A DNA stretch of 64,000 bases from Candidatus Desulfosporosinus nitrosoreducens. Its GTDB lineage: Bacteria; Bacillota; Desulfitobacteriia; Desulfitobacteriales; Desulfitobacteriaceae. Within the stretch, counting starts at the first letter, position 1; every line of letters begins with the position of its first letter. The position numbers and the translations under genes were made by a program. Of the stretch, positions 35,341 to 44,981 are shown one piece after another. The notes beneath the pieces were generated by a model. The model was not told the origin of the DNA. It was given only the letters and a program-made list of their open reading frames with translations, and made no database searches. The stretch covers positions 1 to 64,000 of the forward strand of contig NZ_JAVHUW010000059.1 in the NCBI RefSeq assembly GCF_030954495.1, given 5' to 3'.

Positions 35341-35970
35341 TCAGAGTTCGGTGTAAAAAGGCAGCTGCTCTCCTGTCATCTCGGCAATTTTCCAGAGATA
35401 ATTATTGCCGATCATTTCTCGCTTATCTTCCTGAAAACCCTTGCGTTTAAAGAGAGCCAAGGTACTGCGATTAGTTGCATATCCTGATAGATACCTGGCA
35501 TCCTGTTCCTTGGCAAAACTTCGTAAATTATTGAGTATTTTATCGATGATCTCGTCACTTAAAATATCAAAATCCTCATTTTTGACTAAAACAATGTCGT
35601 TGATGAAGATTTCCTGATTGTTAAGTTTGGAGATATGCAGACTGATCAGCTTATCTTCATAACCTAAGGAATCCTCCCAAAGAATCTGCGGCAGTTTTAT
35701 TCCCATTAAATCCTCAAATTCCGGCTTCGCTTTATAGTCCTCATAATACTCCTGCAGCAGCTGAGTCAACCCTATGTTATGGGCTCTTGCCTGAACGGAA
35801 ATATTATACTGGGCGGGATACTTCTTTTTAACATCCTCATCGCGAAATACCTTTATACCGGGATTCCTGCCTATCTCAGATATTAAACCGTCCAGAGGAA
35901 AAATACTGTTTATTTGTTCCTCTGATGGGCTCCACTGTTCTGCATAAATGCGCCTTGGTTTTAATGACAT
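35341..35970 (-). CDS. Hypothetical protein with GNAT-like C-terminal half
   Basis: A 209-residue protein with no membrane segments. Residues about 120-195 resemble the end of a GNAT acetyltransferase fold (FINDIVLVKNEDFD, then ATNRSTLALFKRKGFQ), but the acetyl-CoA loop R/Q-x2-G-x-G/A is not evident, so activity is doubtful. It is first in an operon with the selenoprotein 52 nt downstream and the small reductase, perhaps the sensor or modifier of that group. The family is not recognised with certainty. Confidence 0.6.
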   Translation of the reverse strand: MSLKPRRIYAEQWSPSEEQINSIFPLDGLISEIGRNPGIKVFRDEDVKKKYPAQYNISVQARAHNIGLTQLLQEYYEDYKAKPEFEDLMGIKLPQILWEDSLGYEDKLISLHISKLNNQEIFINDIVLVKNEDFDILSDEIIDKILNNLRSFAKEQDARYLSGYATNRSTLALFKRKGFQEDKREMIGNNYLWKIAEMTGEQLPFYTEL

Positions 35971-36372
35971 TTCCTACTCACGCCTTTCAATCAAGATAAC
36001 TTGCCGGATCAAGTGCCCCTAGCGAGTGGGCTTGGTCTTCTTGATCAATTCGGTAAAGCCTCTATAATTCCTTCCATATTCGAAAAAAGAAGTTGATATC
36101 CGCCGCTTAGAGTTGAATTTAGTATGTCCAGTTCGAAATTTTTTCTAAGTTGAACAATGACATGTTGCCAAGGCAGGATAACAACTATGGGACCCGATTT
36201 GGGTAGTGCCGTTAGACAATAAGTTGCAATCTCAGAGGGCAAAAACTGACAAACCAAAGAAAAGGGTGCATAAATGCTTTAAGTACCGCACAGAGTACCT
36301 TTAACGTCTCCTAATCACCGCCCGCTAATCTGCCTGTCAGAAGAAATTCAGAGAACCTAAAACAGGGAAGGA
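35971..36372. other. Divergent intergenic stretch with a doubtful 70-codon frame
   Basis: On the - strand, 36045-36257 is open for 70 codons with protein-like composition, but it lacks a ribosome site and any family resemblance; it may be a decayed gene. The rest should contain divergent promoters for the GNAT-like gene and the aspartate decarboxylase. None is clear. Confidence 0.35.
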
Positions 36373-38022
36373 ATGATAACCATTAATAACGAGCAAACCC
36401 GTCGAAAAATGGAAATCAAATATGAGAATCTCAGTCCCTTTGAACTGAAAGACAAACTGATTTCGCTTGCCAATAAACACCATGATACGAGCCTTTGGTC
36501 CATGCTCAACGCCGGAAGAGGCAACCCTAATTGGATTGCCGCAACTCCACGCGAAGCCTTCTTTGCTCTGGGTCAATTTGCCGTTGAGGAAACCCGCAGA
36601 ACATGGAAAGATAAGGACCTTGCCGGTATGCCGCAGAAAGAAGGAATTGCCGCACGACTGGAAACCTACCTGAAGAAGCAGCCTGAGTCCCCCGGAATCA
36701 GCCTGCTGGAGAATACCCTTGATTTCTGCGTCAATAATTTAGGATTTAACCCGGACGCCTGGGTCCATGAACTTGTGGATGGAATCATCGGAGACAACTA
36801 TCCGCTTCCCGATCGGATGCTCAAACATCTGGAACAAGTTGTTCATACCTATCTCATCCAGGAAATGTGCAATCAAGATCCTCCTTCCGGCCACTACGAC
36901 TTGTTCGCTGTTGAGGGCGGAACCGCCGCCATGTGCTATATTTTTGACTCCCTTATTGCCAACCTGCTTTTAGCCGTCGGCGATAAAATCGCCCTTATGG
37001 TTCCAACATTCACGCCTTATCTGGAAATCCCCCATTTATCCCGTTACCAATTTGAGGTTGTAAGAATAAATGCTTCCGAAACAGATGAAGAGGGCAATCA
37101 TACCTGGCAATATCCGGATTCCGAGCTGGATCAATTGAAAGACCCCAGCATTAAAGCCTTGTTCACCGTCAACCCCAGCAATCCCCCCTCCGTCGCCATC
37201 AAAACCGAATCTAAAAACCGTTTATTGGAGATCGTAAAAAAACACAATCCCAAGTTAATGATTATCACAGATGACGTGTACGGGACATTTGTAAACGGGT
37301 TTCGTTCCTTGATGGCCGATTTGCCCTTTAACACCCTTGGTGTTTACTCCTTTTCCAAATATTTCGGCGCCACAGGTTGGCGTCTTGGGGTAATTGCCCT
37401 GCAGCGAGACAATGTTTTTGATCAGCTCTTGCAGGAACTCCCCGCTTCCAAGGCCGAAGAGCTCGCCGCACGCTACGAGAGCATGTCTCTGCACCCGAAA
37501 CAACTTCCTTTTATTGACCGCATGGTAGCAGACAGTCGTCAAGTTGCTCTTAACCATACAGCCGGTCTATCCACTCCCCAACAGGTGCAAATGGGCCTTT
37601 TTGCCCTCTTCGCTTTACTTGATCATGAAAACCGTTATAAAAAGCTGACCCGGGAAATTTGTCGCCAGCGTCAGGAATTATTATACAAAGGCTTTGGGCG
37701 CACTTTGCCTAACGATCCGTATAATGCGGCTTACTACAGTCAAATCGACTTATTGATATGGGCCAGGCAAAAATACGGCGACGAGTTTGCCGACTACTTA
37801 CAAGCCACCTACGAGCCCACGGACATCCTCTTCCGCCTGGCGGAAGAAGCTTCGATTGTGCTTTTAAACGGCGGTGGGTTTGGCGGCCCCGAGTGGTCAA
37901 TCCGCACATCTTTAGCTAACTTAGACGACGAGGCCTATGGAGAAATCGGCAAAACCGTCCAAAAAGCTTTTGAACAATACGCTGCTTCCTGGAGGAAACT
38001 CCAAGAAAAGCAGAAATCATAA
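36373..38022 (+). CDS. asdA: Aspartate 4-decarboxylase (bifunctional aspartate aminotransferase)
   Basis: PLP enzyme of 549 residues that converts L-aspartate to L-alanine plus CO2, with aminotransferase side activity. The length is well above class I aminotransferases and fits AsdA. Visible landmarks: LNAGRGNPNW near the N-terminus, FAVEGGTAAMCYIF for the cofactor phosphate region, FTVNPSNPPS, ITDDVYGTF, the PLP-lysine segment YSFSKYFGATGWRLG (about 328-342) and a C-terminal GGFGGPEWSIR with the carboxylate-binding Arg. GGGAAGGA lies just before ATG 36373. There is no partner antiporter aspT next to it; an MFS carrier converges from the other side. Confidence 0.93.
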   Translation: MITINNEQTRRKMEIKYENLSPFELKDKLISLANKHHDTSLWSMLNAGRGNPNWIAATPREAFFALGQFAVEETRRTWKDKDLAGMPQKEGIAARLETYLKKQPESPGISLLENTLDFCVNNLGFNPDAWVHELVDGIIGDNYPLPDRMLKHLEQVVHTYLIQEMCNQDPPSGHYDLFAVEGGTAAMCYIFDSLIANLLLAVGDKIALMVPTFTPYLEIPHLSRYQFEVVRINASETDEEGNHTWQYPDSELDQLKDPSIKALFTVNPSNPPSVAIKTESKNRLLEIVKKHNPKLMIITDDVYGTFVNGFRSLMADLPFNTLGVYSFSKYFGATGWRLGVIALQRDNVFDQLLQELPASKAEELAARYESMSLHPKQLPFIDRMVADSRQVALNHTAGLSTPQQVQMGLFALFALLDHENRYKKLTREICRQRQELLYKGFGRTLPNDPYNAAYYSQIDLLIWARQKYGDEFADYLQATYEPTDILFRLAEEASIVLLNGGGFGGPEWSIRTSLANLDDEAYGEIGKTVQKAFEQYAASWRKLQEKQKS

Positions 38023-38092
38023 CCTTACGAAAATCTCCCTCTGCTTAGCGGACCGAAGCCTTTCTGAGAGCTTGGCGAGGAATTGGTTTATT

Positions 38093-39313
38093 TTAAGCAT
38101 GCCCCGCTTCGCTAACAGATACTAAGCGCAGGGAAACCAGAAAGGCCGTAAAGACAAAGAAAATTATCAAGGCTATAACACCCGCCCAGCCAAACCTGGT
38201 CCAAAATATGCCCCCTGTCGTTCCTCCAATACTGGAACCTACATAATAACAAAATAAATACAGAGAAGAAGCTTGTGCCTTATGTTGTTTAGCCAGTTTG
38301 CCAATCCAGCTGCTGGCAACGGAATGTCCGCCAAAAAAGCCAAAGGTGAAGATGGCAATACCGGCGATTTTGGCCCACAAGTTGCCGCTCAAAGTAATGA
38401 CAGCCCCGGTGAAAACTATTCCTAAAGCGATCCAGATGACTTTATGGCGTGGGTGTCGATCGGCCAGGCGTCCCATCCAGGTAGAACTGAACGTCCCGGT
38501 AATATAGACAATAAAAATCCAGCCCACTAAGGATTGACTCAAGGAATAGGGCGGAGCCGCCAACTGATAGCCAATATAATTGTACAAGGTTACAAAACTG
38601 CCCATCAGCAAAAATCCCAGGGCATAGATACAAACCAGATTAGAATCTTTAAATTGAGAGAGAAGAGACTCTGCCATAGTTCTGAGGTTAAGGGAGCGCT
38701 GCCTGAAATGTTTGGAAGGCGGTAACGTTAAAGAAAACAACAGAGTAGCAGCCAAACTCAATACTCCAATAACGGCGATCCCTATCCGCCAGTTGAAATA
38801 ATCTGTCACCATCCCGCTGATGATTCTTCCCCCCATGCCGCCAATGGAGTTTCCGCTGATATAAATCCCCATGGCAATTCCCAGCCCGTTGGGTTCAATT
38901 TCTTCACTCAAATACGTCATGGCAATAGCCGGAAGACCGGCTAAGACAATCCCGGCAATGACTCTAAGAACAAGAAGGACATGAAAATCAGGGCTGATTG
39001 CCGTCAAAACCGCCAACACCGATGCCGCAAATAAAGAAACCGTCATAATTGACTTTCTCCCCCAAGCATCGGACAGCGAGCCTACAAAAAGCATACTGAT
39101 AGCCATAGAAATTGTAGTTAAAGACAATGACAAGCTTGTCAGCGTGGGAGAACTATGAAAATCTCTGGAGAGTTCCGGCATTAACGGTTGTATATCATAC
39201 AAAATAGCAAAGGTATTAAACCCTCCCGCAAATAAGGCCAGAAGGGCCCTGCGAAAGGAAGGTGTACCCTGTTTGATGTAATCCACAATAACGTCTTCTT
39301 TCTCTAGGCTCAT
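38093..39313 (-). CDS. MFS transporter (YnfM/AraJ-like)
   Basis: Drug/metabolite exporter-type major facilitator of 406 residues from ATG 39313; a TTG 18 nt upstream is also possible. It has 12 predicted helices. The motif between helices 2 and 3 is GSLSDAWGRKSIM (about 78-90), and the corresponding second-half motif is GRLADRHPRHKVI. Resemblance is to the YnfM group (MPELSRDFHSSPTLTSLSLS at the N-terminus). It is convergent with asdA, with an independent promoter. Substrate unknown. Confidence 0.87.
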   Translation of the reverse strand: MSLEKEDVIVDYIKQGTPSFRRALLALFAGGFNTFAILYDIQPLMPELSRDFHSSPTLTSLSLSLTTISMAISMLFVGSLSDAWGRKSIMTVSLFAASVLAVLTAISPDFHVLLVLRVIAGIVLAGLPAIAMTYLSEEIEPNGLGIAMGIYISGNSIGGMGGRIISGMVTDYFNWRIGIAVIGVLSLAATLLFSLTLPPSKHFRQRSLNLRTMAESLLSQFKDSNLVCIYALGFLLMGSFVTLYNYIGYQLAAPPYSLSQSLVGWIFIVYITGTFSSTWMGRLADRHPRHKVIWIALGIVFTGAVITLSGNLWAKIAGIAIFTFGFFGGHSVASSWIGKLAKQHKAQASSLYLFCYYVGSSIGGTTGGIFWTRFGWAGVIALIIFFVFTAFLVSLRLVSVSEAGHA

Positions 39314-39440
39314 AGACAGCCTATTTTTCAAGGGTAACCAACGGCTTCTGCTCTTGCAAGTCCGGCATGAGCCAAATTTTCTTTATTCTGCAAACTAAAG
39401 ATCTGAACCAAACTTTCTCCTTCTTCGTCAAGAACTAAAA

Positions 39441-39464
39441 AATTCCTCCTTTTCAGGAGGAATT
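39441..39464 (-). terminator. Terminator of the aroF-like gene
   Basis: The stem AATTCCTCC/GGAGGAATT with a 6-nt loop is followed on the - strand by TTTTTTAG, about 95 nt past the stop. Confidence 0.85.
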
Positions 39465-39556
39465 CCAGGCCGTTAAGGCATACATTTTAGAGGCTGACAG
39501 CTTTCACTTTCGGCAGAAACAAGTTTTTCCCCCTCAGATAGCCAGATGGTGAATGT

Positions 39557-40699
39557 TTACTTGCTGCCTAAATTGTAAAAGGATTGGCTCAGTTTGGGCT
39601 CCTGCTTCAGTTTGCTTTTAATCTGAGTTTGAACGCCAAACTCAAAAATCAAAGGATAAAGCTTCCTGACCAGGTCTGAGGGAAGATCGAGGTCTTCCGC
39701 AAGGTTCACAAGACGCTGGATGATATCCTTTTCCCTGTTCGTATCTTTAACACGATCCAAACGTTTCTGATCACTTAATTTCCTGACGATTTGCATCCGT
39801 TCCGCCAATCCGCTGATAATGTTTTGATCAATTTGATCAATCTGAGCACGTAAGGACTCAAGAGTATCTGCCGTTTCAGCAAAATTGAAAACTCTCTCCA
39901 CAGAGCGGGCAACCCCGCCCAGTTCCCGGGCCAGGGTTAAGAATTGCTCCGGAGTAAGCGACTGTGGTCCGTCGCTCACAGCCTCATCCGGATTAGGGTG
40001 CATCTCAATCAGCAAACCGTCTGCCCCTCCGGCTATAGCCGCTTTGGACAAAGCGGAAATCAAATCTCTTCTCCCGGCCGCGTGGCTGGGATCGACAATA
40101 ACCGGGAGATGAGTAAGCTCTTTGGCAACTCCCACGGAACTTAAATCCAGCGTGTTTCGCGTACTGGGTTCGAAGGTGCGTATCCCCCGCTCACATAAAA
40201 TAACCTGGGAATTACCCGCGGACAAAATATATTCGGCGGCGAGCAGCCACTCCTCAACCGTTGCTGATAAGCCCCGTTTGAGAATAATCGGTTTGTTCAC
40301 CTTGCCTGCCAATTTCAAAAGCTCAAAATTTTGCATGTTGCGGGCGCCTATTTGCAGTAAATCAACTTTGTCAAGGACTAGATCCAGGCTTGTCGTGTCG
40401 ACGACTTCAGTCACACAAAGCAAACCCTGTTCTTTAGCGGCCTGAACCAAATAGTTTACGCCTTCCAGGCCTAACCCCTGAAAACTATAGGGTGAGGTTC
40501 GGGGTTTAAATACTCCGCCGCGCAGGACTTTTCCGCCCGCCCGTTTAACTGTTGCAGCCGATTCCTGCATCTGGATGCTCGACTCAACGGCACAAGGTCC
40601 TCCCATCAGGATGATTTCCCTTCCGCCTAAAGCTACTCCGTCCACCTCAATGATGCTTCGCTCCGATTCAAGTCCTGCCAACTTCAAGTCTTTCATCAT
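39557..40699 (-). CDS. aroF: Bifunctional DAHP synthase / chorismate mutase
   Basis: Condenses phosphoenolpyruvate and erythrose 4-phosphate at the entry of aromatic amino-acid synthesis. Residues about 1-265 are a class I-beta (KDPG aldolase-like) DAHP synthase: MGGPCAVES, RGGVFKPRTSPYSFQGLG, ILKRG, CERGIRTFEPSTRNTLDLS, DPSHAAGRRDLI. Residues about 285-365 are an AroQ chorismate mutase helix bundle (LRAQIDQIDQNII, DTNREKDIIQRL). The start is one of three consecutive ATGs (40702, 40699, 40696) after GAGGGAGG. Expression is controlled by the upstream T-box. Confidence 0.94.
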   Translation of the reverse strand: MMKDLKLAGLESERSIIEVDGVALGGREIILMGGPCAVESSIQMQESAATVKRAGGKVLRGGVFKPRTSPYSFQGLGLEGVNYLVQAAKEQGLLCVTEVVDTTSLDLVLDKVDLLQIGARNMQNFELLKLAGKVNKPIILKRGLSATVEEWLLAAEYILSAGNSQVILCERGIRTFEPSTRNTLDLSSVGVAKELTHLPVIVDPSHAAGRRDLISALSKAAIAGGADGLLIEMHPNPDEAVSDGPQSLTPEQFLTLARELGGVARSVERVFNFAETADTLESLRAQIDQIDQNIISGLAERMQIVRKLSDQKRLDRVKDTNREKDIIQRLVNLAEDLDLPSDLVRKLYPLIFEFGVQTQIKSKLKQEPKLSQSFYNLGSK

Positions 40700-40800
40700 C
40701 ATTTCCTCCCTCAAATTCAATGATTTGCGGGTAACTTTCTCTGCACGTTCCAGCTATTTGCCGCCATCAACACGAGGCTGGAACCGAGAGTGGACTCAAA

Positions 40801-41058
40801 AATAATACGTCTGTCCCCAAAATAAGGACAGACGTCAATCTGCGGTACCACCTTAATTGATGCAAATATTGCATCCTCTTATGCAGAGTGCCAACACACC
40901 CTTCGCCTGATAACGCCGGCTCAGCGTCGGAAGCTACTAAAGTCGATACTTTTTCGCTCCGCCCTCAAGGGCCCATTTACTCGCTCCATGCCTGTCGGGT
41001 TTCCACCTTACCCGACTCTCTGGAAGGCTGGTCCTGCGCTTTTACTTCCCTATCAACA
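40801..41058 (-). promoter_or_regulatory. T-box riboswitch upstream of aroF
   Basis: On the - strand: stem I with an AG bulge and distal loop (GAGAGTCGGGTAAGGTGGAAACCCGAC), the T-box AAGGTGGTACCGC (40842-40854) and a terminator stem ACGTCTGTCC/GGACAGACGT (40807-40816 and 40826-40835) followed by ATTATTTTT. In the specifier region AGUAAAUGGGCCC, the triplet UGG adjoins the basal helix, suggesting a Trp tRNA. Uncharged tRNA binding would permit aroF transcription. Confidence 0.92.
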
Positions 41059-41067
41059 GTTTATACA

Positions 41068-41096
41068 ATCATAGCACTCCGACCACTGAATTTCAA
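41068..41096 (-). promoter_or_regulatory. Promoter of the T-box-aroF unit
   Basis: On the - strand, -35 TTGAAA (41091-41096) and -10 TATGAT (41068-41073) have a 17-bp spacer, just upstream of T-box stem I. The -35 box overlaps the end of the SGNH hydrolase gene. Confidence 0.75.
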
Positions 41097-41665
41097 ATGT
41101 TTTTATTAGCTTCTCCACAAAAATTGAAATTATTATGCCAGCTTTGCGCCGCTATCTCTCCCATCAGAGCATAGCCTTGAAGACTGGGGTGAACTTCATC
41201 AACATAAAGGGCCGCGGCCTGGCCCGCTCGGATTCTAAGCCGGAAGGGCGAATAAAAATCAATGACTGTCAGGCAATTCTGAGCCGCATACTCCCTCAGC
41301 CAGTTTCTATACTCGATTAAGACGCTCTCTTCTGCTGCCAGCAATGACGGCGTAGGCAAACCAAGAATAGGGCTAACTCCTTGTTGAGTGCACAAACTTA
41401 CCATTTCCCGAAAATTCGAGCTTACCTGTTCTAAAGGAATTTGCTCATAAGCATCATTGGCCCCACCGAGAATCATAATATGGGTGGGCGCGCAAGAGAG
41501 TACATCTCGCTCAAAACGTTTAAACATGCCCCGGGTGAAATCACCATTAATTCCTTGATTAAGAATCTCACATTTTAGCGCCTTTGCCAGATGTTCTACC
41601 CAAGACTGCAAAGGGCTAAAAGGATACCCTTCTGTAATTGAATCTCCAATGGCAACCAGTTTCAA
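41093..41665 (-). CDS. SGNH/GDSL-type hydrolase
   Basis: Small esterase/lipase-fold protein of 190 residues. All four blocks are present: block I AIGDSITEG (nucleophile Ser9), block II GINGDF, block III GGANDAYE and block V DEVHPS with catalytic Asp and His. There is no signal peptide, so it is cytosolic; it resembles lysophospholipase-like arylesterases. It lies upstream of the aroF promoter on the same strand. Substrate unknown. Confidence 0.9.
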   Translation of the reverse strand: MKLVAIGDSITEGYPFSPLQSWVEHLAKALKCEILNQGINGDFTRGMFKRFERDVLSCAPTHIMILGGANDAYEQIPLEQVSSNFREMVSLCTQQGVSPILGLPTPSLLAAEESVLIEYRNWLREYAAQNCLTVIDFYSPFRLRIRAGQAAALYVDEVHPSLQGYALMGEIAAQSWHNNFNFCGEANKNI

Positions 41666-41809
41666 ACTTTTTCCACCTCACTTATGAATTTGAGCCAGCA
41701 TAGTGTCCATGTATAAGGTTTCAGTCTATTTACAGTTTTAGCGAAACGAGCTTCATTCTCGCGAAAGCGGAATATATTGGTAGAAGCATGTGGGAAAGGA
41801 GTTGACCCT

Positions 41810-42448
41810 GTGGAGGAATTTAAGAAAATTGGTTTGAAGACAAATACTTTCTCACCCTATCCTCAAAATCCTGAGCTTAACTTCAGTATCCAACCTAATT
41901 ACTGCCAATATTCTTGCCTGGGGGAATCTGTAAACCCTTACTTCAAGTGTGCAAGTTCAAGCGCTTTTTGGCTGCTGGCCCCTGCCGGGATTGGAACAGT
42001 AGGCGCCTTATTGTTAGCCCTCAGCCTTAATCCCATGCTTGAGGATCAGCAGCCTTGCCCTAACGATGTGAAAATCACGGTTATCTATACGGCATTAGCC
42101 ACCTTAGCGCTAGCTCTTTATGTTTATTGTACACTTAACAGCCACAAAGAAAAACTTTCATCAAGTTATTGGCCGTTGGCTATTGGATTAGCTATACTTC
42201 TAGTATTTTACAGTGCAGTCTACTTTCTGCTTTATAAGATAGATCCTGACAGCTTTTCCGGAAAACTTGGCGATGACCCAACGACTCAATTTCTCACATT
42301 CGTCTATTATAGTATTACAACATTTGCCACTGCTCAAGATGGGGATATCAGAGCGCAGACTCTCAGTGCCAAAAGCTTGGTTGGCATGGAAATCCTCTTC
42401 TTTATTTATATTTTTGCCCTCGGCCTGGCGCTGTTTTCACGCTCTTAA
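41810..42448 (+). CDS. Two-pore-helix ion-channel-like membrane protein with atypical filter
   Basis: This 212-residue protein starts at GTG 41810 (AAAGGAG 8 nt upstream); a longer TTG start at 41777 has no site. An N-terminal soluble part with several Cys is followed by about four to five membrane segments. The last two flank FVYYSITTFATAQDGDI, which resembles a K+ channel pore helix and selectivity filter (TTxxTxGYGDI) but lacks Gly-Tyr-Gly. It may be a non-selective or non-K+ channel. It is monocistronic, between the SGNH gene and an ABC exporter. Confidence 0.6.
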   Translation: MEEFKKIGLKTNTFSPYPQNPELNFSIQPNYCQYSCLGESVNPYFKCASSSAFWLLAPAGIGTVGALLLALSLNPMLEDQQPCPNDVKITVIYTALATLALALYVYCTLNSHKEKLSSSYWPLAIGLAILLVFYSAVYFLLYKIDPDSFSGKLGDDPTTQFLTFVYYSITTFATAQDGDIRAQTLSAKSLVGMEILFFIYIFALGLALFSRS

Positions 42449-42545
42449 GCCAGTTGCATTAGAACTGCAAGGATTGCAGCAGGTTCTCAGCATCTCCATA
42501 ATCTCAATCCCTTAGGCTATGTTGGGAACCCTGCTGCTCAAATAA

Positions 42546-44195
42546 TTATTCGATCTCTTTCCAGGCAATCTTGCCGCTGCTTTTCCATAAAAAGATTGTT
42601 ACCAAACATACTGTGACGAAATATACGGACAAGGCCAGGGGGACATTGCGCAATTTATAGTGCAAGCACGCAGATATACCAGTGAAGGCAAGCGAAGCAA
42701 TAAGTAAGATAAATCTATCGCCCGGCTCATTTTGGAACTTAATGGAAAAGGGCAGCTCTTTAGGCGCCAGCTTAAATAACAAGATAATCAGCAAAAGCAT
42801 ATTGGCGAAGATTAGGATCAGATGCGGTATCAGCCAAATTCCATAAGGCAGCGCAAACAGTAAACTTATCAATAAGTATATCGGAAGAAGATACTTCAAA
42901 ATAAAACCCTTTAACGTTCCCAGGAGAATTCGGCCGGGTACCTCGATTGGCAAAGCTTTGTATACCCATGCTCCTTTGTAATTCTCACTGGCATTTATAG
43001 TTAAAATAGTTTGCGAAAGTATGAGGACAGAAATATAAATAAAAAAATAAGACGTACCTTGGGGTATTAGAGGCTCGACGGCACCGCTTCCTATAGTGGT
43101 GTTTACCAACATAATCATGGGCATAAACGTTGCCAAGCCAAGGCTGGGATACAGCCGCAGTTTTATACTTCTTTCACTGGAAATAATATGTTGCGCAAAT
43201 CTGCCGAAAACATTTTCACAGCTATTGGGGATAATCAGCCTCATTAACTTTTCAGAGATGATTGCTCTTTTTTCAACATGCTTGCCTTTCCTTAAAGAAA
43301 CTCTGTTGAGTTTCTCCAAGCCTTTTTCAAAGTAATTTGCCGCTACCCTAAAATAAAAAAACGCAAGCAAAACAGGAACCGATATTCCTAAAAAGCACAA
43401 ATACTTATAATAGTTTTCCGCCCTATTCTCCAGAAACAAGGAAAATGGTGCTGAAAACCAGGCGGAAGGAAGCAGATACATCCACCATCTAAAATCTAAA
43501 TTCAAATTAAAGCTTACAAAGCGGAAAATGCGGCCTGTAAACTGATATCCAACCATCAGGGCTAAGGATAAAAAGATTTGGACGTAATTAATGATATCCA
43601 TAAGCCTATCGCCGTCAAACAATAGCAGAACAAAGAAGTATAATATTGAGGTCATAACCAGTATAACTCCGGCAAGAAGCAGCAAATCAACAAAATATAG
43701 ACCAAAAAAAGCAAAACCATACTTATAAGAACCTACTAACAGCGAAGGTCCGGCCATGGCAAAAGTAATTGTCAGCAGATTTATGAGGATGTGAGTCATT
43801 TTGGCGGCGTTCACTGTCTTAGGAGATATGGGCTTAGAGAGAAGAATTTCTTTGTCTCTGGTATCCAGCAACACCGACGAATAATCGGACACCATAGTCA
43901 CCGCAACCATTACGATCAGGGTGCCAAGGACCAGATTCATTTTTAGGAAAAGCGGTAAAGGGGCTAAAACTATAAAGACGAAAAGCAGGCCCATAAGACC
44001 GTAGATCAGCAATGACTTGTTGAAGGTGTTTTCTTCAGCTCGACGCTGCGAATTTATCAGTATAGAAGGTATTCTTCGCTGGTCCATAAGAAGTTTAAGT
44101 TTTAATAATTTCCTCATTACTCCATAATCAATGCCCAAGATTCTATAGAAAAAGCTGAACCTATCCAGAAACTTTAAGATCCAAAAATCCCTCAT
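42546..44195 (-). CDS. ABC exporter permease
   Basis: Membrane protein of 549 residues with about 12 helices in two clusters, resembling the large permeases of Firmicute ABC-2-type exporters. The N-terminal stretch is amphipathic and basic. A cytoplasmic segment (MVSDYSSVLLDTRDKEILLSKPISPKT) carries the 'DKEILLSKPIS' pattern seen in such permeases. The gene starts 3 nt after the ATPase gene, so the two form a transporter. Substrate is unknown; lantibiotic or peptide export or stress response are possibilities. Confidence 0.8.
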   Translation of the reverse strand: MRDFWILKFLDRFSFFYRILGIDYGVMRKLLKLKLLMDQRRIPSILINSQRRAEENTFNKSLLIYGLMGLLFVFIVLAPLPLFLKMNLVLGTLIVMVAVTMVSDYSSVLLDTRDKEILLSKPISPKTVNAAKMTHILINLLTITFAMAGPSLLVGSYKYGFAFFGLYFVDLLLLAGVILVMTSILYFFVLLLFDGDRLMDIINYVQIFLSLALMVGYQFTGRIFRFVSFNLNLDFRWWMYLLPSAWFSAPFSLFLENRAENYYKYLCFLGISVPVLLAFFYFRVAANYFEKGLEKLNRVSLRKGKHVEKRAIISEKLMRLIIPNSCENVFGRFAQHIISSERSIKLRLYPSLGLATFMPMIMLVNTTIGSGAVEPLIPQGTSYFFIYISVLILSQTILTINASENYKGAWVYKALPIEVPGRILLGTLKGFILKYLLPIYLLISLLFALPYGIWLIPHLILIFANMLLLIILLFKLAPKELPFSIKFQNEPGDRFILLIASLAFTGISACLHYKLRNVPLALSVYFVTVCLVTIFLWKSSGKIAWKEIE

Positions 44196-44198
44196 AAG

Positions 44199-44981
44199 TT
44201 ACACTCCCTGTACCTCACGAATAAATTCGAGAGCTATTTCCTTATGCTTGTTAAAACCGGTCAACTGATTAAATATCTGTTCAAGGGAACCTTTTCGGCT
44301 TAGTTCTTTGAGTTCCTCAAAGGTTCCGTCTGCCACAATCTGCCCCTCATTGATTACTATAATTCTGCTGCTGATTTTCTCTACCACGTCCATAATATGT
44401 GAAGAATAGAAGATGGTTTTACCCGAAGCGGCCAGTTGGGCAAGAATTTCTTTGACAATCATCACACTATTGGCATCCAGCCCACTTAGAGGCTCGTCGA
44501 GAAATAAAATATCCGGGTTATGGATAACGCTGGAAATAATTAAAAGCTTTTGCTTCATACCCTTCGAGTAGGATGATATTCTGGAATGATAGACTTCCTC
44601 TATACCAAGCAGGGACATTAGTTTTTTAGCCTTATTATCGACCTGTTCCAAACCCAGTCCGTAAATTTCGCCAATAAAGGTAAGATATTCGAAAGCTGTC
44701 AGGCTTTCGTATATGTCCACTATTTCAGGTACGTAACCTATTTTTTGTTTATAAGCTACGCTGGCTTTGGAGATATCCTCGCCTAAGATTCTGATCTCAC
44801 CACTGTAGCCGCCTAACAAACCCAAAAGAAGCTTAACCGTGGTGCTCTTTCCCGCTCCGTTCGGACCAATATAGCCAATGATTTGGCCCCCGTATACTTC
44901 TAAACTGATTCCCTTCAGTACTTGTTTGGTGCCGAAGCTCATTTTGAGATCTTTAATAGTTAATACCGGCTCAATGCCCAT
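44199..44981 (-). CDS. ABC exporter ATP-binding protein
   Basis: ATPase of 260 residues. Walker A GPNGAGKST (about 38-46), signature YSKGMKQK (in place of LSGGQ, as usual for ABC-2 exporters), Walker B ILFLDEP and the His-loop YSSHIMD are all present. The C-terminal extension (about 215-260) is typical of exporter ATPases. It is cotranscribed with the permease. GGAGGGA lies upstream of ATG 44981. Confidence 0.93.
   Translation of the reverse strand: MGIEPVLTIKDLKMSFGTKQVLKGISLEVYGGQIIGYIGPNGAGKSTTVKLLLGLLGGYSGEIRILGEDISKASVAYKQKIGYVPEIVDIYESLTAFEYLTFIGEIYGLGLEQVDNKAKKLMSLLGIEEVYHSRISSYSKGMKQKLLIISSVIHNPDILFLDEPLSGLDANSVMIVKEILAQLAASGKTIFYSSHIMDVVEKISSRIIVINEGQIVADGTFEELKELSRKGSLEQIFNQLTGFNKHKEIALEFIREVQGV

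Noticed and set aside
36045..36257. 70-codon frame upstream of the aspartate decarboxylase gene
   Set aside because: Protein-like composition but no ribosome site and no recognised relatives; listed only as part of the intergenic entry.
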